Shown here: piece after piece, positions 9,626-22,232 of the stretch
How positions within the stretch are numbered: position 1 is the first letter of the stretch
Layout of the letters: the number at the start of each line of letters is the position of its first letter
From: Apostichopus californicus
Lineage: Eukaryota > Echinodermata > Holothuroidea > Aspidochirotida > Stichopodidae
Reading direction: 5' to 3'
Assembly (NCBI GenBank): GCA_020650975.1
Contig: JAIPMN010000629.1
Location: 1-64,000 of the forward strand
Length of the DNA stretch: 64,000 nucleotides
Program-made: the position numbers and the translations under genes
Notes under the pieces: model-generated
What the model was told of the DNA's origin: nothing
The model's input: the letters and a program-made list of their open reading frames with translations, nothing else
The model's database searches: none

Positions 9626-12357
9626 ATGTTTTTTTCTTATTAATGTGTTTCACGATAATTATGTAAGGTAGAATGCAGTCTCTTTTAAGGATGCGAGATT
9701 GGTTTCGTTAAATAGTAAAGTCGTCCACTTAATTGGACTCTATTTATACTGTATCTTTGTGTCATGCGTTAGTGTTTTCTTAAAGTATGTGAACACTCAA
9801 GAAACAGGGGGTGACGAATTTCGCAATGAATGTTGCAGTAATAAATCAATGTTGAGCTTAAATTTATGCATCTTGACGACAGATATGAAGAAATATCTAA
9901 CTGCATTGGAATGGTGTTTAAAGGAGAGTGGGTGGGTGGGTACGTGGGTGGTGAAATGTGTATTTTACCGTCCTACTAATATATGTATGACGTATCCGCT
10001 GGTTTAAATCACATATTTAACCAAAGTTAAAACGCAAAACAAAACACATAAGGACGGTTATTTTTGAGTCTTTATACTAAACGAGTAACACCTAACTGAT
10101 CTAAGATGATACATATTTATGTTTATACAATCTGTTATAATGATATGTGGATTATAGGTCAGCGGACGGACCAACGGGTGGTTTCGAAGATCCCCGGGGA
10201 GACTGTATCAGAATACAAAAACTTTATCAATATACTACAATGTATATTGTGAATCTAGCTGTTGATGATTCCGGCCATGGGAACTTTGACAAAATAATTC
10301 TAACATTTTACATTATGTTCACCCAGTGTCTTTATATTGTGTGTGCCAGGTGTGTTTAGGGAAATGAGTGGAGATTAACAATAGCTATTGTCTTCACTCC
10401 CCTATTGTCTCAACCGCCCCCCCCCCCTCACTCACCCCCTCTCCCTCTCTAGTCCAACCCAATCCCCTAGAAGTAATTATAACATTTTACATTTGGTAAA
10501 CCCAGTGACATTATATTTTGTGTGCCATGTGCGTTTATCTTTAGGGAAAGTGGTGGAGATTAACTATTGTCTCCACTCCTCTGTTGTCTCAACCGCCCCA
10601 CCACCTTCTCTCCCTCGCCCCTTTCTCCACCTCTCTCTCCACCTCTCTCTCCACCTATCACACCCTCGTCCTTGAAAAAGGAGTAACAATACGACGGCAA
10701 TATCAACATAAAATATTATGGAGACAATGAACAAGGCTCCGTCCGCTGTTTTAACCATCACTGCGCAACGAACACTCTAAAAATTCCATTACACGGATAC
10801 AACAGTATAATCAAACTGAATTTACTACTTGCAGTATTCCAATAGCATGGGACAGCTGAGTTGAATCCATTTTTGTGTTATGAATATACATGGACCCTAG
10901 TCAAAGATCGAACAGCACGCCAGTATTGCATAATGTGTACGAACCTTTCTCCGGTCTTTAACATATGCCGTGAATGTGGGAAACAGTGGGATTGTGGGTC
11001 TTCGGGGATTCATTTTCAATAGGGAAGAAAATGTCAGTTCTGTCGAGGTGCACGTAAGGCTGCTGAAGACACTTAATATATATACATAGATAAAACAAAT
11101 TGTGCACATTTCTTCAGCCTTTAACGCGTGCCGTGAATGTGGGTAACAGTGGGATCGTGTGGGTAGGGGATTCATTCTCAATGGGAAACAAAACTGTCAG
11201 TTCTGCCAATGTATCAGGCTTCTGTAAACCCTTAATGAATGTATCCATAAACTTCAAAAACATTTCACACAACTATCTTGGTTTAACTGGGGAACACAAA
11301 AGGTCGCTTTCGAAAACCTGATTTAGAATTGTCGGGACGAACCGCACATCTTTCTTTCAAAGCTTTGAAGTGTATTACGTTTGCTTATTAGTACATCACT
11401 ATATTAAACTACAAACTATATTAAACTATCACAGGCAGAAGCCAAAATATAAAATAGGAAAGCGTAAAAAATATATAAAACTCAGGAATTTGTAAGGTAT
11501 TATTTAATCTCCATTGAATTGAGCAGAATTTCACCTACTGATTAATATTGGAAAAATCGAACGTTATTATGTCAAAATTATATTAAATGTTCTAGAAACT
11601 CGTCTTCCCAACATATCAATTTTAAGAAAAAAAACCGACAAACAATTTCACGATATTAGTAGTAGTACAGTAGTATCTTTAGAAGAAAAGAGAAAGAGCT
11701 TACATGTTGAAAGTTCTAGATCTATGAAATGCTCGATGTTCTTCAAGACAAATTTGAGGTGATAAAAACATAGCACTAGCAGTTCTTGGGTGTGTCAATG
11801 GAATTGCAGAGTTGGTTCATTGGTCCATGATAGACACACTGAGGTTAACCTGTTTAAATGACAGTTGAGAGAGGCAGAACTAGTAGAGTATCTAATCCTA
11901 GTCAATTAATGTGTTCACAAATTCTCTATTAAAAGTTAACTTCCAAGTTTCAGTTGACAAAAGAAGCTATATATGAATAAATGGTAATTAACTGTAAAGA
12001 CGTTCATTGTTAAAGTTTTCAAGCAGAATTTACTAAGTGATATATGATTCATCAGGCTGCGAAGGATGCAATCCCGTGATCTGTATTTTACAGTACAGGC
12101 GCTGCAGGTCTTTCGCTAGAAATATTCTCTATTGTTTAATAGCCTTGCTGCAGCAGGACTTTGCAGCTGCTGCAGCTTTCATTTTTAACACAGTACCTGA
12201 CACATAATGACCATTAAGTATTTACTCAACTGTGGGACCTCATATGACCTCATGTTTAATATGACACTGACCTAGACGAAAAATAAAGAGAGTTGAGTGA
12301 GTCAAAGTTGGTGTAAGCCATCATACCTTAGGTATAATTAGATATAGGATAATAATT
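9626..12357. other. Module 1 tail
   Basis: This non-coding stretch lies downstream of the transporter. It includes two degenerate local duplications: one of about 180 bases with copies near 10290-10430 and 10470-10610, each with the CTCCACTCC...GTCTCAACCGCCCC block, and one of about 163 bases with TGCCGTGAATGTGGG at 10966 and 11129. The last 700 bases match the upstream region of the small gene at 47855, so they include its copied promoter region. Confidence 0.6.
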
Positions 12358-12596
12358 ATGGATGTTGACGCTGAATTGAATCAACTAGGCATGCTCAGTG
12401 CTGTCACAGACAGCCGACGAGATGATAAATGAGAGCTGCAAAAGAGAGACAACGATGCATCGTCTTACTTTCACGTCGTCTCTGAAAATCCTAAATGTGT
12501 TGTTAACAGCCGTATAGAAAACTTACCCATCCAAGAGAGGGCCACAGAAGATAAAAGTCTATGATACAGTGGATTCACCTGCAATCTTAGTTACTG
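12358..12596 (+). pseudogene. Truncated 5' copy of the 190-aa gene, relic 1
   Basis: The first 239 bases of coding sequence resemble 47855-48098, starting with an ATG. The frame stops at codon 25 (TGA in place of GGA). Similarity ends at AGTTACTG (12589-12596), where the sequence switches to receptor 3' flank. It is a by-product of the tandem duplication, not a retrocopy, because its upstream flank is copied too. The relic points toward the 3' end of receptor copy 2. Confidence 0.85.
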
Positions 12597-13254
12597 ACCC
12601 ATTGACGTAATATTTAGACTTGTTCAAGTCATCTGTATTGTATTACGTATTAGGAATATGAAAATCGTGATAATGGAATAACATTAATATAGCTATTCTT
12701 GTATATTAAGGTCGTACATCTCTAGACAGGCATGACTTCGGCATCGAGGAGGGGGTGGAGGATTTAGACCGCAGAACGTTGTCAATTATAGTGGGTTAAA
12801 AAAGTTATAAGATCATAAATATTGTAATCTAATTTTCAATATACAAAAAGTTGATCAAACAATGATGTGTCAGATATCATTAACGTCTTCTTAGTTACTC
12901 AACATAATCTGCCAAAGAAATGATTGTGTTTTGATTTGCAGAAGCGCACTGCAAGTATTAGTAAGATTAAAACTTAGGTCAACAATTACATTTACATATG
13001 TTTCAAGATTTATATATGTTTCATGTTTTGAATTTGTTACAACGTGATGAAACCACAATCGATCGTTGATAGGAAACTAATAACAAATATCCATGATATA
13101 TTACTTGGTTCCATATAAATATTCATGTTCAATTCGTTAATCCATTCTGAATATTCATGATCTATTACTTTATTCTATTTGGAATATTCACGATCTATTA
13201 CTTAGCCACTCTGAACATTCGCAATCAACTTAAAATCAACTTGAATTCAAATGC
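12597..13254. other. Receptor copy 2 downstream flank
   Basis: This non-coding stretch is shared with 1032-1604 and 40575-41116. It contains imperfect repeats of GAATATTCA(T/C)G and CTATTACTTAGCCA near its right end. No coding or RNA gene was seen. The receptor's 3' UTR probably lies here. Confidence 0.5.
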
Positions 13255-14940
13255 TCAACGTTTGATAATTGGTTGATAAGTTCCCCGACTTTGATTTCTC
13301 TCATTAATATTCAATGCTAAATACCTGACTTCATGGTCATCAATAAATTCGTAATCAAATTGACTGTCTCGAGTTTCATCATGACCTCTCCTTGAGATAT
13401 TGTAGTTACTTGCTGAAGAGGCGCCAGCTTGTACTTCTCTCGGAAGATCTCTATCGGCATACCTCGGCGGACCAAAGTTACCTTTCCCTTCATTTGCCCT
13501 GTGTTTAGAATCGTTCCGATAGAATCCCTCGTTATCATTTTTCTGATAACCAGCTGGTCCAACCTTTTTGACATTAACTGCACTTTCTGGTTTAGAGACT
13601 GCTCTTCCAGTCACATGTATCTTAGGTGGTGACGGTTGCTGTATTTCGTTTTCTGAGGCCGCGGTATCGCGGTGTTTTGGTAATCGATAATACATGATAC
13701 AGGTTATAACCAACGCTGCAGATAGTATTATTACCAACAGTGATAGAACGACAAGTGCTGGCAGGGCATTGCCACCTTTTTGGCCCAAATCTTCTTGCCG
13801 TGTTGGAGGAGTCGTTTGGTCGTCAACTGTCGGTGATGTGCTGGATGGATATAATAACAGCTCTATTTCATACTGAACATCATTCGAATCTGTACATGTA
13901 TACCGGCCTTCCCACTCGACACCCATGCTTTCTATTACTAGTGGTTGATAGGTACGAACTGATAGTGAAGACTTGATCAAGTCGTTTCCTCGATAAATCA
14001 TCCAATTCACGTCACCGGAGGTATTTGGACAAACGATCTCAACCCTTTCACCAACACGAGGATTAAGAACGGTAGAACAGCCGAACTCATTATGTGACAA
14101 CGACATGAGGGGTCGACCCTTTACATGGAGAGGTTTCTGACAAAGAGGTCCAACTGACTCAGGTAAGCCAAGAAGAATTCTCAGCGAGGAATTGTCATTC
14201 GCGATAAATCTTTGAAGGCAGTCACAGGTCCACGGATTTCCTTTCAAATTTAAGCTGTAGATAATATATTGCCAATCGCGTACTTGATTTTCAGGAATTG
14301 TTTTTATGTTGTTATTTTGTAGGTCGACGCTGATGTTCTTTGTAATAAATGACAAAATCTCAATGGATACAGCAGTGATGTTGTTATTGCCGAGTAGGAA
14401 AATGGCGACCCGGTTTTGACTCGCCCGGTCAACGATACGAACCTTCTTGAGGTTGTTGTGAGATACATCAATTTCATAGTGATCAGCAAGGTCAAGATGT
14501 AGAAACGTGGTATCGCCCAAGGATTCAATAATGTTGTTCGACATGTTCAAGACAAGTTTCCCAAAACGAGTTATTCCAGAAAATGTATCCACGACTGTTA
14601 TTTGATTGTAACTGATGTCCAGAACCAATTCCGGGATCGATATGTTTAATTCCCTGTTCAAGGATAGAAAGTTACCCAACTTGAAATGTGTGAACGTATT
14701 ATGAGAGAAATTGAGCCTTCCAAATGGCCTCAAATCTCCACAAATAGCAATTTCATTGATATTCCTTAAGCCGAGACCGCTACAATCTAGTTCTAATTGC
14801 CTGTTTCTCGATTTTCTCGATACTTTTCTAATACACGGACAAGACTGACCATAAACTGATTGAAAATTAGCTACAAAGCTCATCGTCCAAGTTAAAACGA
14901 TCATCTTATACCAGAACCGAACAATCATTTGCGTCTTCAT
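13255..14940 (-). CDS. LRR-Ig transmembrane receptor with ITAM-like tail, copy 2
   Basis: This intronless copy has 561 residues counted from the ATG at 14940. The domain order is the same as in copy 1: signal peptide, LRR N-cap, LRRs, LRR C-cap (NPWTCDCLQRF), Ig domain, stalk, membrane helix (LPALVVLSLLVIILSAALV) and a long tail. It has two small extra stretches relative to copy 1: SRKSRNRQ before LELDC, and the RELNISIPE segment that copy 1 has lost. The tail keeps YEFIDDHEVRYLAL at 13312-13353 and YQPI at the end. Between the two tyrosine motifs only the six-residue spacer has changed (DDHEVR versus DEHDDR), so the motif spacing is preserved. The frame is intact. It is separated from its transporter at 22233 by a spacer enlarged by a 3.2-kb transposon. 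Confidence 0.9.
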   Translation of the reverse strand: MKTQMIVRFWYKMIVLTWTMSFVANFQSVYGQSCPCIRKVSRKSRNRQLELDCSGLGLRNINEIAICGDLRPFGRLNFSHNTFTHFKLGNFLSLNRELNISIPELVLDISYNQITVVDTFSGITRFGKLVLNMSNNIIESLGDTTFLHLDLADHYEIDVSHNNLKKVRIVDRASQNRVAIFLLGNNNITAVSIEILSFITKNISVDLQNNNIKTIPENQVRDWQYIIYSLNLKGNPWTCDCLQRFIANDNSSLRILLGLPESVGPLCQKPLHVKGRPLMSLSHNEFGCSTVLNPRVGERVEIVCPNTSGDVNWMIYRGNDLIKSSLSVRTYQPLVIESMGVEWEGRYTCTDSNDVQYEIELLLYPSSTSPTVDDQTTPPTRQEDLGQKGGNALPALVVLSLLVIILSAALVITCIMYYRLPKHRDTAASENEIQQPSPPKIHVTGRAVSKPESAVNVKKVGPAGYQKNDNEGFYRNDSKHRANEGKGNFGPPRYADRDLPREVQAGASSASNYNISRRGHDETRDSQFDYEFIDDHEVRYLALNINERNQSRGTYQPIIKR

Positions 14941-15370
14941 GTTGAAGAGAACTATCCAGATTGCTTTGCTCAAAGTAGATCTAAGTTATCGAAGGTGACT
15001 TTTACAGAAGATGTTTCCAAATTCACGAAAGGCAATAACGTCATTCGGACGATAGATGTACAATATTAATATCCAGACACATAGGCCAATAACAAGTAAA
15101 CCAAATAGTCTACATGCACGATCACAAAGGAACAAATTAATATTTTAGTTCCTCTTTTCAATGTATATGCGGTTCCTTTTGTATCCACCAACACACAGTA
15201 ACCGAACTCCCCAAATGTCGTATTGGTTATGGCTCGTTCTCGAAACCGAACTAGAAAGCTAACCACACAACAAACTTGAATGCGTCTATGATATAGTGAA
15301 AGTTCCTGTTTTTGGGGGCAAAGCCATGTGAGACAAAGCGTCATATTCATAATCATCAGTTTCACTTTAA

Positions 15371-18300
15371 AGAGGCCATGACATGCAAAATCAAACTAAT
15401 CGAGAGTAACTTTCTCTGAATCTATGAGAAAATCTGTGTTCAAAACTATTCTCATCACCTTCAAAACCTCAAGGACTAATTAGAAATTAACGTTTTAATA
15501 TTCGCATCCAAAAACAGACCGCTGAAAAATGCGATTTCAAAACAAGACAACGATGACGTCATATTAGGAACATTTACACATTTACATTTACACTTACACT
15601 GAGAGAATAACCACTGTATAACACTATATCGTTAGAAATTTCAAGTTTTCTTACTACATGTTGTAAAATATCTGAGAGAAATGCAGGTCCGTTGTGTTAT
15701 TGAGGCTGCAGTAATGTCATAACCCATGCAATTAGCCTTCATCGATGGCCGCAGGACGAAAAAAACACGGCGATTATAAGTTAGTGCAGAACACCAGCGC
15801 CGATTTTACTGAGCCTAGCCAGTATACAGCTCCGTATGTAGCGAACACTTCACGGAAGCAGACTACGATCCCTCCTTCCTTATGAAATAAAGCAAATGGG
15901 CTTTAAGAGGTAGACACAAACGAGTCGTTCTTCTGTCAAGTAACCCACATTAAAAACTCCGAAGACCAGATCGGGCAACAGGAAACCTCCAGTGAGACAA
16001 GTGGCGATCCTTTTGAGGAAGCGCGGCCGAGCACTAGTACTAGTATTAGCATTACTACACTGAAGTCGCAATAGACGAAGAGTTTTGCTGTATCATCTAA
16101 ATTAACACCCCCTTCATTGCCCTATTGTGTAGTAATAAGCTATGAGGTTAGCTTCGGAAGGGATGGGTTACATCTTCTTTTGATAAATCTCAGCTGAGTG
16201 TCCCAATTTATTTCTGGAAAATGCTGGGTCAGTTAGTTATGGTAATAAATATTTCTTATTCCAGGAATACCATTTTTTGTTGGGGAGGGAGTGGGCGTGA
16301 TAGGGATGGGTCAAAATTAGTAGTTAAATAGATTATATTCCAAAGGGTGTTTAAATCTCGCAGCGATTTATTTAAACAGTCACAGACCCAAAAATTCACA
16401 CAACGTAGTTTCAAGTCGTAAATCATTGAACAAAGTTTATTCAATATCAGTTCTAGACAGTCATTCTGGACAATCTGAACAAGCCTGCATGTGACTAAAC
16501 CAACATTAACAACAATCATTGTATTATGTGACATAAAAATAAAACTGGACTTTCCATAGACATTATCATTCTTAAATTACACTGATGTAATTTGCGACAT
16601 CAAAGAAGGGTTTAGAAAGGAAAAACAACTTACATGAAATTTTTGGCTTTAAGCCTACAACACAGATGCATGTCCATCGCTTTCAATTGTTGTTGTGACG
16701 AATTAATTAGAATAAACCAGAAGCAAATAAAATAAAGGGTAATTTAAACCAAGAAACACTGCACGTCGCAACTCACATGCAACAATGCTACACACACACG
16801 ACGACACGTACAACACTGACGCGCAACGTGAGACACAGCATCACACGCATTAAAACAATCGGAGACCATTTGCAGGGTGTACTGTATGGCGGGCCATCAG
16901 TCTCAAATCGTGGGGAATCGACTTAAACCGATTTAAATCGGCATATACCAATTTCCTTCGACTTATACCAGTTTCCAGCAGCTTAAATTGACTTCTACCG
17001 ATTTAAATCGACATCTACCAGTTTAAATCGATGATATGTCGAATTAAATCGGTAGAAGTCAAATTTCCTTGGACTTATACCAGTTTCTAGGAACTTAAAT
17101 AGACATATACCTATTTAAATCGACATATCATCGATTTAGCTCATTAACATATTCCAAATCCCGATTTCGGTGATGATTGACATGTGAAGATACATCACGT
17201 GCAGTCACCTGACAAGGCGGGCGAATAATGAAATAGTTCCAAAATTACCAATCTAGCAAGCTAGCAAGGGTATTCATCATGATTATGTCAATGGTAATTA
17301 TGGACAATTACTTGCAAAAAGATTTCGGTGTAAAAATAAGGCTGAAAAACGCCAATGACGTGCAATTATCTCAATGCAAACTGGGCTTGTCTACTCAAAC
17401 ACGTGGAGCTATAGTATAGGAATATTTTTAGCCAAATACACATACAACTGCATAGGCCTACAGTACGTACACAGATGCAGTTACCTACTCCAGTTACACC
17501 ATACACAAAGATGATATTGTTCTGCAGTGAGGCCTACCGTAAGGTTACCGTAAGGTTACGTTTTACTGTAGCTAAATATATACCCAGGGGGATTATCAAT
17601 TACAGTATTCAAGCTCAAATCATGCATTTCATTGTGCTCGTGTTTATTTATGCTTACCTAACATGGCTGCATAATGCAGTTTATATCCACAAGCCAAACT
17701 CAGTATTCAACCAACCCTACTAGTAGTAGTACTATACGCAACATACTGTACATGTATGATGTACTCTCATTAGCAGCACCGTGGTAGTACAATACATAGC
17801 CAACACACTGTACATATAAATTGAAAGGATTCTATGGTTGTAAGTCACCGTAACATAACACACAATACGGTTTAGGGAGTTTCGCGAATTCCAACGACAC
17901 ATGCACAGAATGGACCGGATTTTTTAAATATTTTCCTTCGTTACAAAATTCTTACCACGTTGTATGTTCCTTGCAATAGTTCCGAACGGTTTTCTACTTC
18001 GATATGTTGTGGAGCTTTTTCGGCTCGTTTAAGAAGGCTCGAACTGATACGGTTCTATGCCTAACAGCAACACACCAGGTCCACCCTCAACGTTCGGTTC
18101 ACATGGGCATGATCATCGCCTTCACTCTCTGCTTCGAATATGAGAAAGGGCACTCTAATTCTAGCCCAATGTTACTGCCTGGTGAAGAACCACTATCACT
18201 TTGAACTTCGGTTGCCGCATTTGGTTCTAAATCTGCCATTCCACGGGAAATTTAGATTTGATTTCGCACTGAATTGTTATCGATTTTTTGTGTATTTATG

Positions 18301-18573
18301 TACACCTGTAGTATGTGTAAGTACGTGTATATATGTTCGGAGAAACCGGCGAGAGCAAATCGTGTTCCCAACATGACGTCACATGACGTCATATAATTAG
18401 GAATATTGTCTGGCGAACCAACTTTTCAAGCCCGAAGAGGGTAAGTTAATTATCAATTTTCGACTGGAAAAATCATATTTTTAACTGGCAGAATGGTTGA
18501 TATATGTTCTAGAGAACATGTTTAGATGAATCCCCAAAAGATAGGCCATTGAAATGTTCGTGTCATGGCCACT
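15371..18573 (+). mobile_element. Kolobok-like DNA transposon, decayed
   Basis: This 3.2-kb insertion is present only in module 2. It is bounded by TTAA at 15367-15370 and 18574-18577, while the empty site in other modules has a single TTAA (CACTTTAACGAATATGG). The ends are inverted repeats: AGAGGCCATGACATG on the left and AGTGGCCATGACACG read inward from the right, 13 of 15 matching. Near 15720-15945 broken plus-strand frames read HRWPQDEKN and VCSEHFTEADYDPSF, typical of the C2CH THAP DNA-binding domain. TTAA target duplications together with a THAP domain are the known signature of the Kolobok superfamily. No transposase core was recognised, so the copy is dead or non-autonomous. Confidence 0.75.
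16905..17135. repeat. Short direct and inverted repeats around TTTAAATCGA
   Basis: Inside the TTAA element, the words TTTAAATCG(A/G), CGACATAT and CTTATACCAGTTTC recur many times in both orientations over about 230 bases. Neighbouring copies face each other and can form hairpins. This could be a decayed subterminal binding-site array or a degenerate minisatellite; the sequence alone does not decide. Confidence 0.55.
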
Positions 18574-21500
18574 TTAACGGATATGGTCTACCAGTTCCGC
18601 TGCATAGAGAAAATTATTTCCGGAGGAAACATTTGTACAAAAGCATAGTGGTTCATAGCTTCACTTGCGGCGTAATTCCCACAGGCTCTTTATTGTTACA
18701 ACTAGCGAAAACGTGGATAGGCCTTTACTCTGATTGCCTGACGGAGTGGGGTGTCGAGGGGAGTGGTTTGAAGTGGTAGAAGGGGAGTTTGTGGAGGAAG
18801 AGTTTGGGGAGGATGGAGGTGGGGTGGGGGGGGGGGGACTTTCGACAATGTGCCAAGCGGAAGAATGAGATCATTTGGGCTGAAACGAGATCTACAGGTA
18901 TATATTTTCTTGAATTTGTCCCTGGAATATATCATTGAGAGGGGGGGGGGCGGGATTCAAGGTCATGTCATGAGGTGTCTGTCACTACTGTAAGAACTGC
19001 TGACTTATATGCATGTGAATATTACCGGCATGTATGTAATTAAAAGATACATTTATGCAAACGTTTGATACGTCATAGTCTGAGTAGAAGAAGAAAATAT
19101 TCGGTGCTGGTAGCGTTTCTATAACTGTTCCAGATTGTAAGAAACTAAACTTTATGATTTGGTAAAACGCTTGAAATATCCTGAATAGGGCTAAATTAAT
19201 TATGGCTTGGGCTCACCAATGCAGACGGCTTTAAGTTAATGTTATGGCTTCATGGCTGTTTCAGCGATGCTACTTACTCAACATGCAACAACAACAACGT
19301 TTTCTGTTTTACTTCATATTAACAACAAAGCGTCATTGGATTACATTCAACACCATTTATCCTTGGCAAATATGTAACGAAATGGAAGCATGCTATATTT
19401 GAGGTTATGAAAGTTTTGTTTTTGCCCTTTCAGATTTGTGTTGCATCTGAGGAACTGATCTAATAGTCTGTGTGTTAGACTAGGTAGTCCAGCCACTTTA
19501 ATTGACACTGGTCTGTTGCTGAAGCGGTCAATTCTTTTAAAAAAAATAGAAAAGTGTTACAGAAAACATGAACATATAGCAATGTTTTTTCGTTTAGCGG
19601 TATACAAATAACATATACATATAATTACATATATCATTAATAAACCCCTTTCATTATACGTTTTGTATTTACTTAATACAATTTAACAATCTAAAATACA
19701 TGGAAACAGGCCAATTACGCCTTCATATATTGGTTTCTTTCTTCCTAACTCCTTTGCAATGTAAACGTTCTAATATGATATTTCGTAACCGAAGGTAAAA
19801 GTCAGATTTTTATTGCATTTTTTAATATTAATTAAAATTAATTAAATGACGTAGTTACCAGCAAATAATCAAATGTATAGGCTTTTTCTACAAAACAAAA
19901 TCAATAAAAAATTACTAGAGAATATACTGCATATGTTATGAACTGTATTCAGTCCGTCGACGATGGGTGAATTTTAAAGCGATATACCTAAAGTTAATTA
20001 AAATTTAAATATAAAAAAAAATACTGAAAGTGTTCTGCATCTCTAAGTGAAAACCACATCTTCTTATCAATGTGTTTATAGCAAAGATAAATCATTGTTT
20101 TTAAAACCTGGTCATATTTGTTGAATCCGTGCATCTGGAAACCACAGTGTAAATGATGCCATCATATCTATCGACTTTTTTAAAATGTTTAACTGTTGTT
20201 GTTGTTTTGTTTTTTGTCTTTATAAGGTTCCAAATCATTAATGGAATCAGGAAAATAATCATTCGTCAAACGAGTAGCATTTTAATAAAATTCTGACTAC
20301 AGAGAACATTGACATCTATACAATCATTATACCAAAATGCATCAGTTTTCATTGAAAAATCAACAGGAGATTATGTTAGGGAATAGTTTTCCTTCCCGAT
20401 GATATTAACTTACGAAAACCTTTTAAAAATCATCTATTCTATCATTGTAACATTGACACAGACCACTGACAGACCACCTATATTACTGTGATTCATTTTC
20501 TGAAGTAAGGAAGAGATTTAACCTTTCAAAATATAGGATAAACTTTAAACAATAATATCTCGAGTTACGGACAAGATATTACGACGGGGTTTGCAAGTAT
20601 ATAACTCGTATATGATACTGTTTTCTTGTACTTTATGACAAGTATTATTACGATGTCTGCCACAGGATACCACTTTAATCATTTCCATTACTAACCTGCA
20701 CATTTTATATATATTTTGTAATTAAATACCCGAAGTCAACAAGATTGTTATATTCAATTTCATTTGAACCGAACGAAAAAAGAAGAAGAGACAACCGCTG
20801 TACATATTTTTAATAATTACTATAAATACTGACAGACCAGCATAGATATCTGGTTTTCGAAACTGAGATGAGACTGAACTGAGGAGTGTATAAGCATCAT
20901 TTATACGATATTGTTTGATACACGAACATAACTCGTAATTCACTTAACCTGACATCTTTTTTGAAACAAGAAAGACATTTCCATTAAGTATTTGATTATA
21001 TGGAGTCAGTGATTGTTTACGCATTCAGGGGAACTTGAAGAAAAATAGGGGATCAGGTGAGTGAGTAATGAATTGATTAATTTATGCATCAAATTTTCCT
21101 AGAATTTGTAGATGATTGCGATGTTTCTGATCGATCTATATAAATATATTTTTAGACAATTCTGGAATAAATGGGGATCATACGGGTGCACTCCACAACA
21201 TTGTCATATTAATATTAATATGTTACCTGTATATTTCATAACAAAATGCCAAAGGTAGTCACCATGCAGGGCACGGTAGGCCTATTTTAGTTTAGATAAG
21301 GTATAATTTGCATATTTGTTGCAGGCGGTTTGATTATTATTGATCCATTTGTAATGATAACTGCATGTGCGATAGCGAAAAATCTAAATTAGAGCCACAA
21401 AATAATTCCCGGGGTTCGTAAATTTAATATTGTGTTGAGTTTGTGTCCCATAAATGGAAATTATGATTTCTTTATATTTTTGCTTTTCCCAATTTTCCAA

Positions 21501-22232
21501 AATTAAAAGTACGGTATCTAATTATATCGTGTCAGAGGCTGCGATTTTGGTGGAGTAACTTGAACGGATAGACCACAGGACAATTTGATGAAAGAGAAAA
21601 TATATTCCTGGCATCTAAGTGAAGCTTCCATCCACTTCTTAACAGCCGATTTAAGGTTGACACGGTTTTTACCAAAAGTGATTTTGAAACAAAAATGTGC
21701 ATGATGTTATAAAAGCACACACTGAAAAATGTCTCTTATATGAACATCCAGAATTTCTACTTCAAAATTGAACAATATCTCAATAAATATGAAAAAATCT
21801 CGCATCTTCTTTTGGGAAGGAAATATACCACCCCCCCCCCCCTCCCCCTTTATTAAGACGTCGATTTTCAACTGACGACGAACAAATACATAATTATTTC
21901 GGGTATCTTGTAAGGTTTTTAACAATTACTAAAAATTATTTACATTCTTTCTGATGGAATAGAATACAGACTCAGTTTACCCTTCATACATGCAAGGTAT
22001 AGTGCAATTTGTCATAAATTGTATCAGAAAGGATCATACATGTTGTCAAAAAACCTGACAAAATGAACTAAATATTACCTTTCTTCACAAATTCAATCAG
22101 GGCTATTATAGCATATGGAAGTGACAGATTTGTGTAGTAATATTTTTTTGTTTATTTTTGATTCTATAGCTTTTAACACGAAATAGTGAATTTCATATAC
22201 CAGCAACAAAAATATCAGCAAATGTCAGCTTT

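Larger units (their letters stand above)
14941..22232. other. Module 2 spacer
   Basis: This is the same divergent spacer as in module 1, expanded to 7.3 kb by the TTAA element at 15371-18573. The rest carries G-runs at about 18825-18838 and 18940-18950, a copy of the dispersed repeat near 19440-19510, and a C-run near 21830-21843. It lacks the LINE found in module 1. The sequence at 20000-20500 and 21190-21700 is shared with modules 3 and 4 but absent from module 1. No coding exon was supported apart from the transposon remnant. Confidence 0.6.
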
